Shown here: positions 35,508-43,417 of the stretch, piece after piece
Layout: each line of letters starts with the position of its first letter
Position numbering within the stretch: the first letter of the stretch is position 1
Source of the DNA: DATARH01 sp963778385
Lineage (GTDB): Bacteria > Pseudomonadota > Alphaproteobacteria > ATCC43930 > CGMCC-115725
Reading direction: 5' to 3'
Length of the DNA stretch: 64,000 nucleotides
NCBI GenBank assembly: GCA_963778385.1
Contig: CAVZUA010000011.1
Coordinates: 1-64,000 of the forward strand
The notes under the pieces: generated by a model
Databases searched by the model: none
The model's input: only the letters and a program-made list of their open reading frames with translations
What the model was told of the DNA's origin: nothing
Translations under genes and position numbers: made by a program

Positions 35508-36878
35508 ATGACGCAGATCACCAGACGTATGGTGCTTCGCAACTCGCTGGCGGTCGCCGCGGCGGGGTCGCTCGCGCGCCCGTTTATCGCCAATGCCGCG
35601 GCCTCGACCGCGACTGCGTGGTGGACCCAGGGCTTTGTCCCGGAAGAGGACGCAGCCTTCAAGAAGCTGGTCGACGATTATCAGAAGCAGAGCGGCAACA
35701 CGATCGATTTCAGCCTGATCCCGTTCGCGCCGTTGAACCAGAAGACCGTCTCGGCGCTGACCAGCGGCGATGTGCCTGACATAATCGACATCAACACAGA
35801 CGTTCTGGCGCCGCAGAACGCGTGGGACGACAAGATGGTCGAGGTCAGCGACGTCGTCGACACGCAGAAGGACGCGTACCACCCGACGGTCTATCTGGCG
35901 ACGCAGTACTACAACAGCGCGGCGAAGAAGCGCGGCGCGTACATTGTGCCGTACAAGACCGCGGTCGTTCCCTTCCACATCTGGAATTCGCTGGTGGAGA
36001 AAGCCGGGTTCAAGCTGTCCGACGCGCCGAAGACATGGGATGCGTTCTGGGATTTCTTCAAGCCGATGCAGGCGAAGCTGCGCGATTTCGGCATGCGCAA
36101 CGTTTACTCGATAGGTCTGCAATGCACCACGACCGGCCCGAACGACGGCAACAACCTGTTCAACCACTTCCTGATTGCCAACGGCGGTAACGGCATCCTC
36201 ACCAAGGACGGCAAGGTCCATCTTGACGATCCGCAGGTCAAGGAAGCTGCGATCAAGGCAATCACGTTCATCACCAAGACCTACAAGGACGGCTACGTTC
36301 CGTCGGGTGCGCTAAGCTGGAACGACGCCGACGACAACAACGCCTTTCACTCGAAACTGTTCGTTATGGATTTCGACGGCACGATCTCGACCGAAGTCGC
36401 GATCAAGGACCAGGCCGAGCGCGACGAGGTCACGACCATGGGGCTGCCGCTCGGCAACGACGGCAAACCGATGCCGGCGCAACTCGGTGTCGCCGCCGCC
36501 GTCATCCCGAAGGGTGCAAAGAACACCGCTGTCGCCAAAGATTTCCTGAAATACCTGATCCAGCCACAAGTGACGAACAACTACCTCAAGGAGGGGCTCG
36601 GCCGCTTTCTCCCGGCGGTGCCCTCGCTGGTCAAAAGCGACCCGTTCTGGCTGTCGCACCCGCAGCGCAAGGCCTACACGACCGAGGCGCTGTTGAGCGA
36701 TACCGTGCCCAACTACCCGGTGTTCAACCCGGGCTGGGCGGAGGTCAACGCCCAACAGGTTTGGGGCTCGGCCGCGGCGGACGTCATCCGCAACGGCACC
36801 GACCCAAAGGCGGCCACCGAAGCCGCCTTCAAGAAGGTCGAGGCGATCATCGCAAAGTACCCGATCGTTCAGAGCTGA
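35508..36878 (+). CDS. Extracellular solute-binding protein, family 1 (sugar type), Tat-exported
   Basis: 456 residues. The N-terminus MTQITRRMVLRNSLAVAAAG is a twin-arginine-like signal, cleaved near ANAAA. The body is an ABC sugar-binding protein: GNTIDFSLIPFAPLNQKTVS, GDVPDIIDINTDVLAPQNAW, LFVMDFDGTISTEVAIKDQA and GLPLGNDGKPMPAQLGVAAA. ATG 35508 follows AGGAAGGGG; the longer frame from 35415 would mask the Tat signal. The ligand is probably a carbohydrate or polyol (inferred). No permease or ATPase genes adjoin. A convergent paralogue follows at 36969. Confidence 0.88.
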   Translation: MTQITRRMVLRNSLAVAAAGSLARPFIANAAASTATAWWTQGFVPEEDAAFKKLVDDYQKQSGNTIDFSLIPFAPLNQKTVSALTSGDVPDIIDINTDVLAPQNAWDDKMVEVSDVVDTQKDAYHPTVYLATQYYNSAAKKRGAYIVPYKTAVVPFHIWNSLVEKAGFKLSDAPKTWDAFWDFFKPMQAKLRDFGMRNVYSIGLQCTTTGPNDGNNLFNHFLIANGGNGILTKDGKVHLDDPQVKEAAIKAITFITKTYKDGYVPSGALSWNDADDNNAFHSKLFVMDFDGTISTEVAIKDQAERDEVTTMGLPLGNDGKPMPAQLGVAAAVIPKGAKNTAVAKDFLKYLIQPQVTNNYLKEGLGRFLPAVPSLVKSDPFWLSHPQRKAYTTEALLSDTVPNYPVFNPGWAEVNAQQVWGSAAADVIRNGTDPKAATEAAFKKVEAIIAKYPIVQS

Positions 36879-36968
36879 GGGGAACAGCTCCGGCGGGAGC
36901 AAACCGCGCCGACCGCTCGCTACTCGACGAACGGCCGCGGTCAGCGCAAAAGGCGACCCCTATAAACG

Positions 36969-38348
36969 TCAGCTTTGCTGGATCGGGTATTGGGCGAAGA
37001 TCGCCTCGCTGCGCTTGAATGCCGTGTCGATTGCCACTTCAGGGGTGACCCCTTTGTTAATCACGTCGAGGATCGCGAGAGGGAACACACGCTCGGTCGA
37101 GACCTGCGCCCGTGCCGGGTTAAACACCTCGTAGGGCGCGATCGTGGGGCCATAGATGCCCTGCCGGGTATAGGCGGCGAGGGGCTCATTGTTGGGGTCG
37201 AGCCAGTAGGCTTTGTCGTTCTCGACGACCGACGTCATCGGCGGCAGTCGCCGGCCGAGCCCGGCCTTCAGAAGGGCGGCGAGTACCTTGGGCTCGATCG
37301 AATATTTGAGAAAGTCCTTGGCGACGGTGATGTTGGGGGCGCCCTTCGGGACCACCAGCGCCTGCGTACCCATGACGCCGGTCACCGGCTTGCCGTCATT
37401 GCCGAGCGGAAGGCCCAAGGTCAGGATGTCGTCGTATTCCTCCTTTTTCTTCCACAGCGCGACCTCGGTCGAGATCGTGCCGTCGAAATCCATAACGAGC
37501 AACTTAGAGTGAAAGGCGTTGTTGTCGTCGTTGTCGTTCCAGTTCTGTATCGCCGACGGCATAAACCCGCTCTTGACGGCGGTCGCCAGCTTGGTGACCA
37601 CTTTGACCGCAGCTTCGCGGACTTTGGGGTCGTCGGTATGCACTTTGCCGTCGGCGGTGAACAAGTCCTTGCCGCCGTAGGCGATCATAAGGTGGTCGAA
37701 ATGCCCGATTGCATCGAACCCGACCGCGCTAATCATAATCGAATAGGCATAGACGTTGCGCTTTCCCTGCGCCCGCAATTTCTCCGCAACCGGCGGGAAA
37801 AAATCGAGAAAGGCGTCCCACGTCTTCGGAATGTCCGACGTCTTGTAACCGGCCTGATCAAGCAAAGACTTCCAAACATGGAACGGAGTCACCGCCATGC
37901 GGTTCGGGATCATGTAAAAGCTGCGTTTCTTCGTGACGCTGTTGTACGCGAAGGCGGTTTGCAGCGCCGTCGGCATGAACAGCGTTTTCTGCGTCTCGAT
38001 GACGTCGGTCAAATCGACCAGCTGGTCCTTCCAGGCGCTTAATACGGCAAAGAAATAGTCGCCGAGATCGATGATGTCCGGCACAAGCCCACTCGTCACC
38101 GCGGCGACCTCTTTCTGGCGCATCGCGGCGAACGGCACGATGCTGTAGTCGATCGTGTTCCCGCTCGCCTTCTGGTAATCCGCGACCATCTGCTGGAAGG
38201 CGATGTCTTCTTCCTGGGCAAAGCCCTGCACCCACCAGACCGTCGCCGTGGTAGCCGCGGCATTGGCGATGTACGGACGCCCAATCGCACCCGCTGCCGC
38301 GAGCCCCGTCGAGACACGCAGCAACGACCGCCTGGTCAGCTTTTCCAT
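36969..38348 (-). CDS. Extracellular solute-binding protein, family 1, paralogue, Tat-exported
   Basis: 459 residues, Tat-like signal MEKLTRRSLLRVSTGLAAAG. It aligns along its whole length with the gene at 35508: WWVQGFAQEEDIAFQQMVAD against WWTQGFVPEEDAAFKKLVDD, LLVMDFDGTISTEVALWKKK and LGLPLGNDGKPVTGVMGTQA. The two face each other across 90 bp that contain only a short GCTCC-GGC-GGGAGC hairpin. A tail-to-tail paralogue pair implies an inverted duplication followed by strong divergence. Start ATG 38348 follows GGGAGATC. Confidence 0.88.
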   Translation of the reverse strand: MEKLTRRSLLRVSTGLAAAGAIGRPYIANAAATTATVWWVQGFAQEEDIAFQQMVADYQKASGNTIDYSIVPFAAMRQKEVAAVTSGLVPDIIDLGDYFFAVLSAWKDQLVDLTDVIETQKTLFMPTALQTAFAYNSVTKKRSFYMIPNRMAVTPFHVWKSLLDQAGYKTSDIPKTWDAFLDFFPPVAEKLRAQGKRNVYAYSIMISAVGFDAIGHFDHLMIAYGGKDLFTADGKVHTDDPKVREAAVKVVTKLATAVKSGFMPSAIQNWNDNDDNNAFHSKLLVMDFDGTISTEVALWKKKEEYDDILTLGLPLGNDGKPVTGVMGTQALVVPKGAPNITVAKDFLKYSIEPKVLAALLKAGLGRRLPPMTSVVENDKAYWLDPNNEPLAAYTRQGIYGPTIAPYEVFNPARAQVSTERVFPLAILDVINKGVTPEVAIDTAFKRSEAIFAQYPIQQS

Positions 38349-38565
38349 CGGAGATCTCCCTGTTCAACAATCCCCGCTTTAGCGGGTTATGCGATTGGCT
38401 CGCTGCCGCGAATATGCGCTCCCGAAGCGCGCCATTTCAACCATCCACGCAGGCCATGCGGATCGGCAATCGGCTTTCGCCGCACGCGGCTTGCCCCGGT
38501 GCCAAAGGGCGCGACCCGGCAGGCGAGCCTGATGGAACTTCGACACCTAACTTCTGATAGCTTGG

Positions 38566-40332
38566 CTACATCAACGGATTAGGGGAATCGGAAACGACGT
38601 TGGCACTACGCCGGCGGGGTTTTCGACGGCGTTTTTGGGGTTTGCGCAGAGTTCGCGGTGGCGGGGGTTGGGCGCTGCGGACGAGCGGCGGCAGGGCGAT
38701 GCCCAGTGTCTTGAAGACGGCGCTGGCGGCGGGCGGCGGCGGGTTGCGCAACAGGTAACGTTTTCCGTCTTGCTCGATCTCAGTTTCGCTCAGGCGTTCG
38801 AGATCGTGGACGATGTCGGTCCATTCGAGCTCGTGGCCGACGGCGAGGAGGCGATCCTGCAGCTCCTTGCGCAGGACCAGGGCGAGAAAGGAGCAGAAGA
38901 CGTGACCGCGGATGGTGTGGTCGCATTTGTGGAAGATCGGGCGGGTGGCGAGCAGCGATTTTGCGGTGCGGAAGATGTCCTCGACCATCCAGCGCTCGCG
39001 ATAGCGCAGGACGGCCTGGAGCGGGGTAAGCTTGGTGTTGGTGCGCAGCACGTAGATGCCGTCGAAGAGAGCGTCGAGGGCGACGCGGCGCGGATCGATT
39101 TCGAAACGACGACCGGCTTTGAGGCCGAGAAAGCGGCGATAGCCGCGGTTGCCCACCAGGCTTTTGTCACCGCGGGCAAGCGCCTCGGTGAGAGCGGCAA
39201 CGATGGCGGCGCGTTCGGCGGCATCCTTATGCGCCTCGGCCTCATTGCGGCAGACAATGTAGCGGCGGCGCCACGGCTTGCCGGCGGCATCTGTGCCGGA
39301 GCGGATGACCTCCTTGACCATCAGGTCGGTAGTGCCACGGTCGGCCGCTTTGGGAATGCTCAACGGCACCCAGGGGGTGGGGTCGGCGATGACGCCGCGG
39401 ATCTCCTTGGTGGCGCGCTCGCGCGCCCCGAGGATGTAGTCGATGCCGCGGGCTTCGAGTTCGGCCACGGTGGCGGCGCTGATCATGCCGCGGTCAGCGA
39501 CGACACCGATGCGGGCGATTAGGAAGCGGGTCTTGAGCCGTTCGATCACCGGCAACAGGGTGGTCACGTCGGTGGTGTTGCCGGGCCACAGGTCGGAGCA
39601 GATCGGCCGGCCATTGCTATCGATGACGACGGCCAGAACAACCTGGCGCAGATCGGGGCGGTGGTCCTTGGAGTGCCCGTATTGGCCCAGGCTCTCCCCG
39701 CCGCGACCTTCGAAGTAGAGCGAGGTGGTATCGAGGAAGACCAGGCTGACCTCGCTGAACAGGTTGTTGCGCAAGGCGAACAGACGTTCCTCGACGAGAT
39801 CCTTGGTGGTTCGCGGCGCCAGGCCACGCCCGCTCTGGTCGGCGAGTTCTTCGCCGAGCCAACCCATCGTGCGATAGAGGTGATGGAGGTCGAGTTCGGG
39901 GACGCCCGCGATGACCATGTCGTGGCGCCACTTCTCGGCGGCGCGGTCGGAGCCGGGGTCGAACAGGCGATGCAGGACGCTCAAGAAGACGGCGCGTTCG
40001 AGGTCGAACTCGAAGTCGCGGTTCTGCGCCAGTTCACTGACCACGCGCTTGCCGCCGGTCTCTTGCCACAGCCGTTCGAAGGCGAGTGCCGGGCCGAGCT
40101 GGCGGGTGGTGATCTTGGTGGCATCGCCGTTGTCAAAGGCGGTGAGCACGACCGCAGTGGCGGCGAAGCGGGCGCCGGAGCGCAACAGGCGGTCGATTTC
40201 GCCGCTCGCCACGAGGTCGTCGACGCGGCCGAGGGTGGCGACCACGGATTGCCGGGGCTTGCCGTCGACGCGCTCATTCTTGACGATCTGGAGGTATTCG
40301 GTTTTGCCGGAGAGCTTGCGTCGGAAGAACAT
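38566..40332 (-). CDS. IS1634-family transposase
   Basis: 588 residues. Start MFFRRKLSGKTEYLQIVKNE is typical of the IS1634 branch of the IS4 superfamily. DDE residues: first Asp in LVFLDTTSLYFEG, second in IGVVADRGMIS, Glu in RYRERWMVEDIFRTAKS (YREK-like block). The C-terminus is Arg/Pro-rich. The frame is intact. Clear terminal inverted repeats were not found: TAGTGCCA occurs near both ends (about 38601 and 40415) but in the same orientation. DNA from 40333 to 40628 has no gene. It may be a recent arrival in the island. Confidence 0.88.
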   Translation of the reverse strand: MFFRRKLSGKTEYLQIVKNERVDGKPRQSVVATLGRVDDLVASGEIDRLLRSGARFAATAVVLTAFDNGDATKITTRQLGPALAFERLWQETGGKRVVSELAQNRDFEFDLERAVFLSVLHRLFDPGSDRAAEKWRHDMVIAGVPELDLHHLYRTMGWLGEELADQSGRGLAPRTTKDLVEERLFALRNNLFSEVSLVFLDTTSLYFEGRGGESLGQYGHSKDHRPDLRQVVLAVVIDSNGRPICSDLWPGNTTDVTTLLPVIERLKTRFLIARIGVVADRGMISAATVAELEARGIDYILGARERATKEIRGVIADPTPWVPLSIPKAADRGTTDLMVKEVIRSGTDAAGKPWRRRYIVCRNEAEAHKDAAERAAIVAALTEALARGDKSLVGNRGYRRFLGLKAGRRFEIDPRRVALDALFDGIYVLRTNTKLTPLQAVLRYRERWMVEDIFRTAKSLLATRPIFHKCDHTIRGHVFCSFLALVLRKELQDRLLAVGHELEWTDIVHDLERLSETEIEQDGKRYLLRNPPPPAASAVFKTLGIALPPLVRSAQPPPPRTLRKPQKRRRKPRRRSANVVSDSPNPLM

Positions 40333-40628
40333 GGCGGCTCCAAACGAAGAGCACCATGATATCGCGATTGAAAGCCCTTAAGAATCGGAACAAACAGGCA
40401 AAATCGTGGCACTACATTTATGTCAAATTCCCGATGCGCTTATGCGAAATCAATGACTTGCGAGCCGCCCGCCGGCTCGCACTGTCGAAGACGGACCTGA
40501 CCTCGGCGGGCCGACGCAGCGCGATTAGCCGGACACGAAACCTCGCGCGTGCCAAAGCCGGCGGGCTGGCGCGATGGTGCCTATCGACGAGCAGCGCCCA
40601 CTGGCGGCAGCCGCACTCCGGGAACCAT

Positions 40629-41000
40629 CTATTTCACGACATCGACGCTAGCGTGCATCGTATCCTTGCTGCGTCCCCTTGAGCGGTCGAGCACGCCAGC
40701 CCTACCCGGTAGCGCCTCTCCTGACACCGGGTTCAGGCGCCGGCGCATTTCCTTACCCGCCCTGTAGTACGCGAAATACTTCTCGTTAAGGTCAATCGCC
40801 TTGCCTGTCTTCGGATTGCGGCCAATCCCCGGGGAGCGACGTTTGACCCCAAATGCGCCAAAACCCCGTAACTCAACGCGGTCGCCACGCATCAACGCTG
40901 CGGTAATCTCGTCAAACACGGTGCTAACGAGGGTCTCGGCGTCCCGCTGGTCCAGTTCGTTGGCTTGCATAAGCCTTGCGATTAGTTCTGATTTTGTCAT
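40629..41000 (-). CDS. IHF-beta/HU-family DNA-bending protein
   Basis: 123 residues. MTKSELIARLMQANELDQRD opens like IHF-beta; GDRVELRGFGAFGVKRRSPG and IGRNPKTGKAIDLNEKYFA are the dimer saddle and the beta-arm with the DNA-intercalating Pro (RNPKTG). A non-family tail of about 30 residues (GRAGVLDRSRGRSKDTMHAS) extends the usual length of about 95. Island-borne IHF/HU proteins can support recombination or act as xenogeneic regulators; the tail could be read-through after a lost stop. Confidence 0.85.
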   Translation of the reverse strand: MTKSELIARLMQANELDQRDAETLVSTVFDEITAALMRGDRVELRGFGAFGVKRRSPGIGRNPKTGKAIDLNEKYFAYYRAGKEMRRRLNPVSGEALPGRAGVLDRSRGRSKDTMHASVDVVK

Positions 41001-41118
41001 TTAAGGTACTCCGCCAGCGATTGACGCCAGGATTTGCTCCCCTGCGAGTGCTACCGAGCAATTATGCGCGGCTCAAGCGACTGTTTTGACGCCTGGCTGG
41101 CTGCTGCTTGCCGTTGCC

Positions 41119-41655
41119 TTACGCAGCGAGGTTCGCACTAGAACGCGCCATCACTGCATCTGTGGGCTCGTCCTCGACCATACCCATAAGATGGCGTAGC
41201 GTTTCGCGACCGCGCGAAAGCCGTGATCGGAGGGTGCCAACCGGGATATTCACGATTTTGGCGGCGTCCCGGTAGGCCATGCCTTCAAGGCCAATCATCA
41301 AGACAACGGTGCGCTGCACGTCAGGAAGCAGGGCCAGGGCGCGGGCAAGATCGCGGAGTTCGAGGCGCTTGCCTTGCGCGGCGGCACAGCCCAGTAAGGG
41401 CTCGTCTTCGTCCAACTCAACTGCGGCTCTCTCATGTGCCGCGCGGCGGAGGGAGTTGACGTACTGATTGTGGAGGATGGAAAAGAGCCAAGCGCGGAGG
41501 TTTGTTCCGCCCTGCCACAAATGCTGCTTTGATAGCGCGCGCACGAGGCAGTCCTGTACGAGGTCGTCGGCGTTCCCGTCATTACGGGTGAGAGCGCCCG
41601 CATAGCGCCGCAGACGCGGGATGTGAGCTTCAACGCATTTGGCGAAATCTTCCAT
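41119..41655 (-). CDS. ECF RNA polymerase sigma factor
   Basis: 178 residues. Sigma-2 region: HIPRLRRYAGALTRNDGNAD with DDLVQDCLVRALSKQ; sigma-4 region: LPDVQRTVVLMIGLEGMAYR with AAKIVNIPVGTLRSRLSRGR. An RBS (GAGGGGGAAA) precedes the ATG. It directs polymerase to a stress regulon. No anti-sigma gene was recognised next to it, although a His-rich exported protein and a GlsB-type membrane protein follow upstream on the same strand. Confidence 0.9.
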   Translation of the reverse strand: MEDFAKCVEAHIPRLRRYAGALTRNDGNADDLVQDCLVRALSKQHLWQGGTNLRAWLFSILHNQYVNSLRRAAHERAAVELDEDEPLLGCAAAQGKRLELRDLARALALLPDVQRTVVLMIGLEGMAYRDAAKIVNIPVGTLRSRLSRGRETLRHLMGMVEDEPTDAVMARSSANLAA

Positions 41656-42279
41656 CGAGCTTTCCCCCTCGCCGAGCGGTTTGCGATCGATCTCGAAGTA
41701 TGGAGACTAGCGCACCCGCGGCAGCAATTGGGCCGTGGTATCGCACTGACCTCTCTGGCGGTATCGATCTCGTCGGCCGCTGGACCGACGCTGGCGGCCG
41801 CAATCCTGGCAATCGCCGTGGCCGTATCTGTTCGCGGTCAATGTACCGATCGGCGGCGGCGGCCGGGCTCGGCTCGGCTCTCGCCGCTGCCAGTCGGGAC
41901 GCCGCCGCCATAGTTTCACGACGTTCGTCTCCATCGTCGGGTTCGGGCGATGGGACATTTTGAAATGTCACGTCAGCGCGGTGTGCTTTTGGGGACGCAC
42001 GGTTTTTCGCATGGCCCGCGCGATCAGGAATGCGCGAGATCACCGACTGGCTGAGCCCGGTGGCGAGGGCTGCCTGGCATTGCGCCCCCCTCATCTCGAC
42101 GATCCGGCGCAGGAACGTGGCCTCCTGCCGCCGCCGTCGATCACGCTGGGCGAGCCCGTCGGTCGCGTTTGCTCGACGCTCGCGAGCTTCTCGCGAACCG
42201 TGGCTAACCCGAGGACCTCGATCGATGCAACAAAGGGGCTGAGCGGCCCCCTTGTGCTTATCGGTCTGAAGCCTGCGGC
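41656..42279. other. Region without a confident gene
   Basis: The minus strand shows short protein-like stretches (METNVVKLWRRRPDWQRREP at about 41932; RRQEATFLRRIVEMRGAQCQ at about 42130) in different frames, perhaps degraded small genes. No anti-sigma factor could be read. A hairpin near the right end (42229-42256) serves the His-rich gene. Confidence 0.35.
42229..42256 (-). terminator. Hairpin terminator of the GlsB/His-rich unit
   Basis: On the minus strand CACAAGGGGGCC pairs with GGCCCC-type CAGCCCCTTTGTTG around GCTCA, followed by a short T-containing stretch. It lies about 24 bp beyond the stop of the His-rich exported protein. Confidence 0.5.
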
Positions 42280-42615
42280 CTATTTGTAAAACGGCCCGGA
42301 CGCGCCACTTGTCGGGTTGTTACCGCCCGGCGGCATCGGAGCCCGGGGCATCGGAGCCGGGGCCGCCGGGGCGCCTCCCTGGAGGCGGGAAAGCTCTTGG
42401 GCGTTAAGCATGTTGGCAGAGTTATCGCTCGAAGCCCCAGAGCCTCCATGGGTGTGGTGGGTCTTGTAGGTGTGATGATGGGTCGCGCAGGTATCCTTAC
42501 CTGCCACAGTCAACGAGGGCGCGGTCATCGTCGGCCCCTGCGCCCAGCTTGGCGCGGCGAAAGCCAGGGTCAGCGCTGCTCCGATGAAGCCAATTGCCAG
42601 AGTTCTCATGTTCAC
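42280..42615 (-). CDS. Small exported His-rich protein
   Basis: 111 residues. Signal peptide MNMRTLAIGFIGAALTLAFA with cleavage near PSWA. The mature protein holds a His cluster (CATHHHTYKTHHTHGGSG), which may bind metal ions, and a Pro/Ala/Met-rich tail (APAPMPRAPMPPGGNN). It follows the GlsB-type gene by 27 bp on the same strand, so they are probably one operon. Unknown function; periplasmic metal buffering is a guess. Confidence 0.65.
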   Translation of the reverse strand: MNMRTLAIGFIGAALTLAFAAPSWAQGPTMTAPSLTVAGKDTCATHHHTYKTHHTHGGSGASSDNSANMLNAQELSRLQGGAPAAPAPMPRAPMPPGGNNPTSGASGPFYK

Positions 42616-42642
42616 AATCCTCCCTGCGAAGTCGATGCGCCG

Positions 42643-42897
42643 TTAGGCAATCGCTCGTCGGATAAAATGGTACACGACGAGCACAACTACAGCTCCGATG
42701 ATGGCGACAAACATGCTGTACAGATTGAAGCCGGTCACACCGGCATGGCCGACAAGCTCAAACAGATAGCCGCCAACAAGCGCGCCAACCACCCCAAGGA
42801 CGATGTCCAGAATGATACCCGAGCCTTGGCGATTGACGATTTTACTGCCGATAAAGCCGGCGATCAGGCCGAGAACGATCCAGCCAATTACTGACAT
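42643..42897 (-). CDS. GlsB/YeaQ/YmgE-family stress membrane protein
   Basis: 84 residues with three hydrophobic helices and glycine zippers: MSVIGWIVLGLIAGFIGSKI, GIILDIVLGVVGALVGGYLF and FVAIIGAVVVLVVYHFIRRA. The family ('transglycosylase-associated') consists of small inner-membrane proteins often induced by general or envelope stress. GGAGGGAGGC precedes the ATG. Location next to an ECF sigma gene suggests stress control; a canonical GGAAC-N16/17-CGTT promoter was looked for and not found with correct spacing. Confidence 0.85.
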   Translation of the reverse strand: MSVIGWIVLGLIAGFIGSKIVNRQGSGIILDIVLGVVGALVGGYLFELVGHAGVTGFNLYSMFVAIIGAVVVLVVYHFIRRAIA

Positions 42898-43000
42898 CTC
42901 ACGCCTCCCTCCACTTATCTTTATAACGGTTACCGAACGCTACAACCATTGCGTTCCCAGAACAAGGAAACGTGAACGTTCTGGATTGCCTAGGGCTTGT

Positions 43001-43390
43001 TCAACCAGCGGCGGTAGACAATTGGCGCAACTGAGCCTTCAAGTGGTCGAAATCGACCGGCTTGGCGAGGAACTCGAAGGCCCCAAGCTCGCGCGCCCGG
43101 CGGCGGCGCTCATCGTCACCATAGGCGGTCACCATCATGACCGGCATGTCGGGTCGTTGTTCCTTGACGTGGCGCAGGAGCTGAAGCCCGTCCATCCCCG
43201 GCATGTTGATGTCCGAAAGGATCACGATCAATTGCGGCTCGATCCCTTCCGTCAATTGCTGTAGCGCGGCTTCACCTGACTGAGCGAAGTGCATAACGTA
43301 GATGCCGTCTCGGGCTTCACGACGAAAGCGTTGGCGGAAGAGATCCGCGACATCAGGCTCATCGTCGACAACCAAAATGCTGACGCTCAT
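43001..43390 (-). CDS. Single-domain response regulator
   Basis: 129 residues, a receiver domain only. Acidic pocket DDEPDVADLF, phospho-acceptor Asp60 in ILSDINMPGMDG, switch Thr in MVTAYGDDE and Lys in FLAKPVDFDH. No output domain, so it signals by protein contact or passes phosphate on. It starts 27 bp after the kinase gene's end and is surely its partner. A dead homologue of this domain lies at 34540. Confidence 0.9.
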   Translation of the reverse strand: MSVSILVVDDEPDVADLFRQRFRREARDGIYVMHFAQSGEAALQQLTEGIEPQLIVILSDINMPGMDGLQLLRHVKEQRPDMPVMMVTAYGDDERRRRARELGAFEFLAKPVDFDHLKAQLRQLSTAAG

Positions 43391-43417
43391 ACCTTCTCCC
43401 CAAGGTGCTGCGACTGA

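Noticed and set aside
35367..38042. Long antisense frames across the two sugar-binding proteins
   Set aside because: Complementary shadows of well-conserved genes with signal peptides; no domain in the antisense products.
38566..40425. TAGTGCCA at both ends taken as terminal inverted repeats of the IS
   Set aside because: Both copies have the same orientation, so they are not inverted repeats; no target duplication was found either.
42898..43000. EcfG-type promoter upstream of the GlsB-type gene
   Set aside because: GGAAC is present on the minus strand but CGTT occurs at 13 and 24 bp, not 16-17 bp.
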